Of a stretch of 64,000 nucleotides of DNA, positions 56,960-64,000 are shown piece after piece; the stretch's first letter is position 1; each line of letters opens with the position of its first letter. The notes under the pieces were generated by a model that was not told the DNA's origin, ran no database searches, and saw nothing but the letters and a program-made list of their open reading frames with translations. A program made the position numbers and the translations under genes. The stretch comes from Laburnicola sp. R22_1 (taxonomy: Eukaryota > Ascomycota > Dothideomycetes > Pleosporales > Didymosphaeriaceae). Location: positions 2,852,001 through 2,916,000 of the forward strand of contig JACONQ010000004.1 of assembly GCA_014281115.1 (NCBI GenBank). The letters run 5' to 3'.

Positions 56960-57659
56960 ACGTGTCCGTGCGCGTAATGCGCCACTTCGCGTGATGCACC
57001 GCTTTTTACTAGGAAAATCAAGAAAAACAAGGAAGTTTAAAGCAGTATAACTCTTTAACTACCTTTCCTTTTTAAAATCTTCCTTTATTAAAGTTATTAA
57101 GAAAGACCATTTCGATAACTTTAGAATTTTAGTTTTCTAATAATAATTAGTTTTAAGAAAAAGTATAAAAGTGCTAAAATTTAAGTCCCTAAAATTTAAA
57201 AATGATACTGTTTTAGGTGTAAAGTATACTATTTAGAATATATTTTGTATTAGAACTTTTTCTTATAAAGAGCTACTTAAGAAGATAGATTATCTTTCCT
57301 AATTTATTTTTCTTAAAAAATAAAAAGATAATCTAACTTTTTAGTTAGGAGTTTTATTAAAAGAACCTCATATAAAATGTGTTCTAGATAGTACACTTTA
57401 CATCTAAAAAAGTATTATTTTTAAATTTTAGGATTTAAATTTTAGCACTTTTATACTTTTTCTTAAAACTAATTATTATTAGAAAACTAAAATTCTAAAG
57501 TTATTGAGATGGTCTTTCTTAATAACCTTAATAAAGGAAGATTTTAAAAAGGAAAGGTAGTTAAAGAGTTATACTGCTTTAAACTTCCTTGTTTTTCTTG
57601 ATTTTCCTAGTAAAAAGCGGCGCATCACGCGAAGTGGCGCATCACGCGCACGGACACGT
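56960..57659. mobile_element. 700-bp foldback element with very long inverted repeats
   Basis: Starts ACGTGTCCGTGCGCGTAATG and ends with its reverse complement; the two arms stay complementary for well over 250 bp, leaving a short centre near 57290-57330. TA flanks (57660-57661 right, 56958-56959 left) fit a mariner/pogo-type transposase. The GC-rich tips have escaped C-to-T change. Non-coding, so moved in trans. Confidence 0.88.
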
Positions 57660-57765
57660 TACTACTAAAAAGAATAAATAAGTATTATACTAAATTAGTT
57701 ATACTAATTTTATATCTAATTTTATATATATAAATATTATTTATTATAAATATTTACTCTACTAT

Positions 57766-58052
57766 TATAATAGTACTTGCTGGCCTCTCTGCTAAGTACG
57801 CCCTATTACCTTTCTTTCACACTCTATTTCTCCTATTTGCGTCTTTTACCTTCCTAAAGGCGCCTTTTCTAGTTAGTGTTAGCATAGTAGTTAGCGTAGA
57901 CTTATGCCCTACGCTGCCCTCTATATAAGAAAGGGCCTCCTATATTCCTTTCTTATTTACTATCTTAGAATAGTATTAATTTAACTAGCTCTTTTAACTA
58001 TTCTAGCTATTTCTAATAGGTTAGTCCTATAAGGCTGTGTACTATCCTTGTA
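57766..58052 (+). repeat. Element D, left LTR
   Basis: 287 bp; pairs with 61485-61771, sharing CTAGTTAGTGTTAG, TAGTTAGCGTAGAC and ACTATTCTAGCTAT. Confidence 0.85.
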
Positions 58053-58307
58053 TTATTTTAAGACTAACCCTTATATTTAGCTATAGATAGTAATATAATA
58101 TCTACTCCTCCCTTAAGACACTACCTATAGGTAGTTAAATTAGTAGAAGTTTTACTTTATTAGTTACTAGTTATACTTAGTAGTTATTATATTACACTAA
58201 GGTCTATAAGGCTGCTATTATAACTTCTCTACCTACTATAAGTAAGTAAGGGTGTATTAGTTTATTAGTTACTTTAGTGCTAGGTAGCTATTATACTACG
58301 CTAAGGT

Positions 58308-58610
58308 CTATTAAGAGAGGCTACTTCTAAGTCCTTTCCCTGCTTATTATATAAGGGTAGGAACTTTATTAGTTACTAGAAAGAATTTGTAGCACTAGGG
58401 AGTTTATATTTTACTACTCTAAGGTCTATTAAAAAAGGCTGCTTCTAAGTCCCTTCTCTGCTTAACACACAAGAGTAGAAACTTTATTAGTTACTAGAAA
58501 GAATTCCTAGCACTAAGGAGGTTATACTTTACTACCCTAAGGTTTATTAAAAAAGGCTACTTTTAAGTCCCTTCTCTACTTAATATATAAAGGTAGCCCC
58601 TTTTTATTAA
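58308..58610. repeat. ~120-bp tandem repeat, about 2.5 units
   Basis: Units start near 58308, 58428 and 58548 with TCTATTAAAAAAGGCT and contain TTATTAGTTACTAGAAAGAA. Diverged from each other mostly by transitions. The last unit breaks off near a family U repeat (about 58605-58700). Confidence 0.8.
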
Positions 58611-59020
58611 TATCTTTAAACCCTTTTTGTATATATAATAGTAGGAGAGATATTTACTATTATTATAATATTTTTATTAGAAATCCCTTAGTTGTAAAAA
58701 AAAACTATAAGAGTAGAAACTTTGTTAGTTACCTCTATAAAAGACTAGTTTAATAGATTACGCTACTATAGTTTATTAAAAGAGATTATTTTAAGTTATA
58801 GAAGTAGTAGAACTACTTTACGCTAGTAGGATTATAATACTACTAAGGCCTATTTAGAGAGGCTAGAATTCTAAGTCTACTAGCTATTAGTTATAGTGTA
58901 AGTAGTAGGAAGTCCTATTAGTTACCCCTATAAGGCTTTATACTCTAGTTTAATAGGTTATACCTAGATTTACTAAAAGAGATCTTCTTAGTCTATTAAG
59001 AGGCTGCCCTAAACATCTCT

Positions 59021-59599
59021 AAATAATAATAAATAATAATAAATAATAATAAATAATAATAAATAATAATAAATAATAATAAATAATAATAAATAATAAT
59101 AAATAATAATAAATAATAATAAATAATAATAAATAATAATAAATAATAATAAATAATAATAAATAATAATAAATAATAATAAATAATAATAAATAATAAT
59201 AAATAATAATAAATAATAATAAATAATAATAAATAATAATAAATAATAATAAATAATAATAAATAATAATAAATAATAATAAATAATAATAAATAATAAT
59301 AAATAATAATAAATAATAATAAATAATAATAAATAATAATAAATAATAATAAATAATAATAAATAATAATAAATAATAATAAATAATAATAAATAATAAT
59401 AAATAATAATAAATAATAATAAATAATAATAAATAATAATAAATAATAATAAATAATAATAAATAATAATAAATAATAATAAATAATAATAAATAATAAT
59501 AAATAATAATAAATAATAATAAATAATAATAAATAATAATAAATAATAATAAATAATAATAAATAATAATAAATAATAATAAATAATAATAAATAATAA
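59021..59599. repeat. Decamer minisatellite (AAATAATAAT), about 58 units
   Basis: The 10-bp unit aaataataat repeats without interruption for 579 bp, the last unit differing at its final base. Strikingly perfect compared with the mutated DNA around it, so either recently expanded or an assembly-sensitive tract. Confidence 0.97.
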
Positions 59600-61484
59600 C
59601 TATATTACCTTTAAAGACTAATTTGCCTATAATACCTAACTAGTGTTATACTATAAGGGCTAAAGGCACTAAGTAAGAGAAATTAGAATTAGGCTCTAAG
59701 GCGCCACAGCGCTATTTGCAAAGATTTTATTTATTATTATATTTTTTTCTTTGGCTATTTTTACTATAAGGGACGTTAACCGGCCATAGTAAAAGATTTT
59801 ATATAAGTAATACTTTTACCCTCTTTATAAGGCGCTCTACCTTACTTACTAAGCGCGCTATTTTATACTTATAAGATACCTAGACCTACTAAATTTAGGT
59901 ACTCTACTACGCCTAACTATTAACTTCTTAGGTATTTCTTTTTATTTTTTCTTATTTTCTTTATAATAGACGCCCCTTATAAACTACTTAGCTACTTAGA
60001 AAACCTAAATACTAGGTTGCCCTAGTGCTAACCTTACTAAGTAGCTCTATCTAGTCTGCCTTAATTTTTTGCTACTCTACTTTACTAAGTAGCCTTATAT
60101 ACTTTACCCTAATCTTTTACTACTTTAGACCTAAGTTAAGCTTATATTTAAACTAGGGTAGCACTAGTTATAGAAATCTACTTTCTTTACTATAACCGCC
60201 CTAGCTCTTACCTACTACCTATTAAGTATTTAGCTAGGCAACTAATTACTAAACTATTAATATTGTCTAGCTATCTTCTAGTTTAGCTTATTAATAAATT
60301 ATAATTAAATATTTCTATTACAACCTTACTTCTGCCTTAAACTTACTAGTAGTTAGCCTTTAAATCTAATAACTTTATGCTATTATCTCTTAAGGGTCCT
60401 AAGATTAACGTATATTAGGTAACCCTAACTACTTTTTTAATAATAAAAACTTTAAAGCAGAGTCTAAGCCTAATTACTTTAGCTAACTACTTTCTACTAC
60501 CCTTCCCTAGCTATTGCTAAAATAGCTAGAAGATATCTAACCTAGTAAGAACTATAGTAATTATACTAGAAAAGAGACGCTTAATAAGAATAATCTTTAT
60601 AAACTTAGTATTACTTATTATAATAATAGTCTAGAAGATAACAACACCGTCTATTATAGTAATAGATTAGAAGATAAAGAGTCTGCCTATTATAATAATC
60701 TCCTTAATAATAAATTTAATAATAAACTAACTAATAAAATCTTTTAGAACGCTAATAATTAGAAGCTGCCTTCTAACTATTAGCCCTTACTCTAATCTAC
60801 TAGTTACCTAACTTATTCTGCCCCTAAGAGTACCCTAAGCTACTAAAATAGATAGCCTAGTTTATTACTAGTTAAGCAGCTTTCTAGCTAGTCTACTATG
60901 CGTAGGTACCTATTGCTTTTAGCACCTTTACCTCTAGCTATCCCCTTTTTAGCTAGCTTACTACTAAATTAGTAGCTTTCTAGCTATTGCGCGCGTAGAG
61001 CACTTATAGCTTTTAGCACTTTTACCTTATTATACTAGTAGCCCCTATAGCTTTATAAGCCGCTCTACTCTAATTAAAAACTATATAGTTAGATTAATAT
61101 ATTTTTTTAAAAATACTTTTTTATAGTACTAGGAAACCTTATATAATATAATTACGCTAGCATATAATAAATTAACTAGAATTTTTTTAGCTAACTATAT
61201 TTTTATATAGTGTTAAAGCTAAGAATATATTTTATTAGTAAAATACTAAATACTAAGATATAGTTTCTAACTTAGCACTAATTTATCTCTAACTACTTTC
61301 TTTACTATCTCTACTAAATAGCACCTAAATTAAAAACTAAGGCTACTACTAGAACTATAGGGGCCTATTACCCCTATTCTAGCCCCCTTTAGCCCTAAAA
61401 TAGTGCTAGTTATATTAAAATCCGCTAAAACACCCTATTGTTATATACTTTCCTTTCTATTATTAGGCCTTAAAAGGAGGATTA
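59600..61484. other. Interior of element D, no readable gene
   Basis: AT-rich with repeated CTAGCTA/TTACTAAGTAG words. I translated parts of it on the plus strand and found no recognisable retrotransposon domain. Confidence 0.45.
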
Positions 61485-61771
61485 TATAATAGTACTTACT
61501 AGTCTTTTTACTAAGCACGCCCTATTACCTTTTTTTTATATCTTATTTTCTTTATTTGCGCCTTTTACCTTTCTAAAAACGCCTTTTCTAGTTAGTGTTA
61601 GTGTAGTAGTTAGCGTAGACCTATGCTCTACGCTACCCTTTATATAAAAAAGGGCCCCCTATATCTCTTTCTTATTTATTATCTTAGAATAGTATTAATT
61701 TAACTAGCTCTTTTAACTATTCTAGCTATCTCTAATAGGTTAGCCCTGTAAGACTGTGTACCGCCCTTACA
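61485..61771 (+). repeat. Element D, right LTR
   Basis: 287 bp; preceded by the purine tract. Confidence 0.85.
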
Positions 61772-61777
61772 TTTATT

Positions 61778-61892
61778 ATAGGTTTTTTTTACGACTAAGA
61801 AATTTCTAATAAAAAATATTACAATAATAGTAGATATTCCTCCTACTCTTATATACACAGAAAAGCGTTGTAAAATGTTAATAAAAAGAGAT
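61778..61892 (-). repeat. Family U repeat, reversed
   Basis: Reverse of the ~100-bp repeat seen at about 38685, 42415, 56680, 56865 and 58605 (forward reading AATATTTTTTATTAGAAATT preceded by TAGTAGGAGGAATATCTACT). It keeps GC-richer bases such as GCGTTGTAAAATG. Confidence 0.7.
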
Positions 61893-61924
61893 TTATATTT
61901 ATTATATTATTTAAGGCTCTTTTT

Positions 61925-62104
61925 TATATAATTACCTTTTACACTCATTTTAATTACTAAGTAGAAGACTTTACTTTTTTTATATTATTTAAAATAAAAG
62001 CCTTTATTATTCTACCTTTAGGTAGTTAATTTAACACCACATATATTATTTAAATAAAAGTCTTTGTTGTTCTACCCCTAGGTAGTTAATTTAACGCCAC
62101 ATAA
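61925..62104 (+). repeat. Two tandem family V copies at right edge of AT-rich block
   Basis: One full copy (61925-62045) and one 3' half copy (62046-62104), each ending TTTAACACCACATA or TTTAACGCCACATA. Normal-GC sequence starts a few bases later. Confidence 0.8.
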
Positions 62105-62780
62105 TTATGACTTAATTAACTGTTTCGCTAAGGGTTTTTCAACTCTGTTGCCTCAGTGAGTCGTTAACGCCACAACAATATTTTGAGCCGGATGCGTTCG
62201 TTGGATTGGTCAAGGGTCGATGCACAGCATCCGTCTCGTGTTTCATTTAAAAATAGCAAGCCAAATCTAGCATTGAATGGCCCAGGACCACCTTGCGTAC
62301 ATCAAAACAGGGGTTCTGTACTCGGCCCCTTGGGGTCGTCGATTTTACTGCGTAAAAGGCCGTTGGGGTCGGTAAGTTATTGGTTGCAGCCCCCGACATA
62401 GCCGGTGGTCAGATCTATTTTAGTATGCGCTAATGCCGATTCGAGCAGCTTGTTCTTTGTGCTCACCAAGACTATGAACGCGAATTAATCAAATGCTTCA
62501 CGAATAGAAAGCCCCGTTGGCGTTGACAAGACATGTAGAAATTGAAACAGCGAGATATGTACGATGCATGTTCACGGTAGCGGTGATGATCCAACCCGGT
62601 TAGCGAGGCCTTGGCACGTTTGCGGACACTGGAGCTCTCCCCAGCTCCAGAGTCCAGAGCAGCAACGTCACCCGGCGTGGAACAACACGACCCTCGCCAC
62701 ACATAATCCTCGCATACACTGCTATACCTGACTCTCTCGAACCATTCCAAAGTACGAACCCACGCGAGCCATTGGCACCG
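62105..62780. promoter_or_regulatory. Normal-GC intergenic region upstream of mitochondrial protein gene
   Basis: 676 bp with no supported gene. It presumably holds the promoter for the gene starting at 62781. A family-V-like TTAACGCCACA word also occurs at 62163-62173. Confidence 0.5.
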
Positions 62781-63310
62781 ATGGCATCACGACTCCTCGC
62801 TCCGGCTGCCCGGACAGCTTCGCGCAGCCGCCACCGCGTGCATGTGCCGGCACGCGCCTTCCAGACAAGCAGTGTGTTGAGGGCGGAAGTGGTTTCTGCT
62901 GCGCCCGTCAAGAAGCCTGTTGGTGCCTTCCGAGGAGGGTGAGTTGCCAACGGTGGGGTTGCGGCGATCGCGTGGGAAGCTGCGAAGCTTGCCGCAAGAT
63001 CATGAACACAGAAGGCGGGAAGAGCGCTAACCAGAGTGTCCTCAGGCTGTTCGGATTCCTGCTCGGAGCGACGACAGCCGGCGCCGCCATGTACTACTAC
63101 GTTATCGACGAGTACCGCGTTTCGAACGAGCTCTTGACTGAAGACATCTACGTACGGCGACCATGTTCGAACTATGTTCACCCTATACATAGCATGGGGT
63201 TCACTATCTGACAGGGGCTGACATATCTGTAGGCTTTGCAGTCGGCCGTACAACGGATAGAGGGATACGTCAAGACTCTGGAGGCGAAGGTCGATGTCAG
63301 GAAGAAGTAA
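62781..63310 (+). CDS. Probable mitochondrial membrane protein, 113 aa, three exons
   Basis: Exons 62781-62938, 63046-63151 and 63233-63310 give 113 residues. The introns are 62939-63045 (GTGAGT, branch GCTAACC, acceptor CCTCAG) and 63152-63232 (GTACGG, branch GCTGAC, acceptor CTGTAG). The N-terminus is a typical Arg/Ala/Ser-rich mitochondrial presequence (MASRLLAPAARTASRSRHR, FQTSS). Then KPVGAFRGG|LFGFLLGATTA and AGAAMYYYVIDEYRVSNEL form one membrane span and its flank. A short coiled coil ends the protein (ALQSAVQRIEGYVKTLEAKV). I chose the acceptor at 63045 because only it keeps the frame and gives the continuous GGLFGFLLG segment. I recognise the layout as a conserved small protein of filamentous ascomycetes but cannot give a function. 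Confidence 0.85.
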
Positions 63311-64000
63311 GGGACCACCCGAGGAACCCTTGTGCGCCTACGGGCTGCAACAGAGGCCGCAACACACAGGGTGGCGGAACAAACTCGGTAATTGGCATGT
63401 ACAGCGGTGGAGGGGCAATGTACTGTCATACGATCAGGTCTCAGCTCATCTTCTATGTCGGGAAACGGAGGCTAGGCGAACTTATACCAATTGACTATTT
63501 CTGATTCCTCATGCTGACCCTCTTAGGCGCAACGTGGTATTGCAAGATCCATGTCGCACCTTCATCAATCGATAGATGCATTCCTCGTCGCTGCATCCTA
63601 CGCCGTTGGTTGGTCCTGCCCAATCACTTGCTACTTTGGAAAGCTGGCTCGTACACCACTTCGCCGTCCGGTACTCCTCGAGCGCACGTGGACAGTGTTT
63701 ACTGGGTACAGGGCAGCTCGTATCATCGGGTGGCTTATGCGGACCTCGGTGTTAGGTCACACACAACGCGATGCATGCCCTTGTTGGTATCAAAATCCTT
63801 GACTACCCTACTTTCGCAGCTCCGGGCAAGTTACTGATCAGGTCTCAATCTGCTCAGAATATCTCGCGACTGGCCCACCCGAGAACATCACCCCAATCAT
63901 CGCCCATGTCCGGTTGTCGTGTTCGTTGTACCATAACAGCTACCGAGGAAATGGCCAAGGCTCCGCTCCGCCCCGGGGAAACGTGAGAAAAGGAGCCTCA
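63311..64000. other. Normal-GC sequence, no supported gene
   Basis: Open frames here (for example 63511-63837 plus) have no recognisable domain and overlap each other. It may hold untranslated sequence or the end of a gene that lies beyond the window. Confidence 0.45.

Larger units (their letters stand above)
57766..61771 (+). mobile_element. LTR element D (4.0 kb), probably non-autonomous
   Basis: LTRs of 287 bp at 57766-58052 and 61485-61771 start TATAATAGTACTT (from TGTAA) and end CCTTACA / CCTTGTA. A purine tract, AAAAGGAGGA, precedes the right LTR, so the element is plus-oriented. The interior is too short and too repetitive for a full gag-pol; I could read no protein. It contains a ~120-bp tandem repeat and a decamer array. 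Flanks actat and tttat match only partly, so the target duplication is uncertain. Confidence 0.75.
12900..62104. other. AT-rich, RIP-like isochore (about 49 kb)
   Basis: Apart from the young Copia at 22750-28228 and the GC-rich ends of a few small elements, the sequence is dominated by TA steps with stops in all frames. Transposon proteins inside can still be read in outline, with Trp and Gln codons turned into TAG/TAA. This is the classical outcome of RIP acting on repeats. I see no host gene in it. Stretches between the named elements hold only decayed AT-rich DNA. Confidence 0.9.

Noticed and set aside
59021..59599. CRISPR-like array
   Set aside because: Pure decamer repeat without spacers, in a fungal genome.
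62183..62401. Plus-strand ORF of 72 codons at the right edge
   Set aside because: No recognisable sequence; sits in the presumed promoter of the mitochondrial protein gene.
63511..63837. Plus-strand ORFs at the end of the window
   Set aside because: Overlapping frames without domain or splice evidence.
1..64000. tRNA or rRNA genes
   Set aside because: No convincing cloverleaf or rRNA segment was seen; the box-B-like word in family W lacks a paired box A and acceptor stem.

Overview
The window looks like a chromosome segment of a filamentous ascomycete, probably Dothideomycetes/Pleosporales. This is an inference from short GT..AG introns with CTAAC/CTGAC-like branch points, a DUF6594 gene, a fungal caspase-like gene, and a transposon load of Gypsy, Copia, hAT, pogo/Fot and Tc1-mariner elements. 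The sequence is two-speed: about 12.9 kb of normal-GC DNA on the left, about 49 kb (12.9-62.1 kb) of extremely AT-rich, TA-dominated DNA with the look of repeat-induced point mutation (RIP), and about 1.9 kb of normal GC on the right.

Left block. A nested DNA-transposon cluster (1-6.9 kb) comes first: a minus-strand pogo/Fot transposase relic, an old hAT relic, and a complete hAT element (2126-5794, 8-bp target duplication attaggcg) inserted into the old one. The host genes follow: a DUF6594 membrane protein (minus, 7377-8907), a three-exon 101-aa protein (minus, 9204-9672), a caspase-fold cysteine peptidase (plus, 10213-11513) and a secreted-then-multipass membrane protein (minus, 11619-12698).

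AT-rich block. Nesting can be resolved from long terminal repeats (LTRs) and target-site duplications (TSDs). Gypsy copy 1 (15195-39435, TSD ctagt) contains a 1.3-kb non-coding element with a 14-bp TSD, a degraded Copia element (21858-34860) that itself contains a young intact Copia (22750-28228, identical 292-bp LTRs, TSD cttat), and a pogo element (34890-36651). Gypsy copy 2 (43253-55308, TSD actct) contains a Fot-like element (43769-45638) and a Tc1-like element (49674-52714). Further right are a 700-bp foldback element, a 4-kb LTR element holding about 58 copies of a decamer, and several short repeat families. One of these (about 110 bp) lies at both edges of the AT-rich block.

Right block. 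A three-exon gene for a 113-aa probable mitochondrial membrane protein (62781-63310) resumes normal gene space.

The most interesting signals are the apparent double recoding layout of the young Copia (in-frame UGA followed by CUAG, then a correctly phased T_TTA_AAG heptamer at a -1 frame change), two repeat families with 12-16 bp target duplications, an antisense ORF kept in both Gypsy copies, and stop codons that are nearly all explainable as CpA-to-TpA changes.
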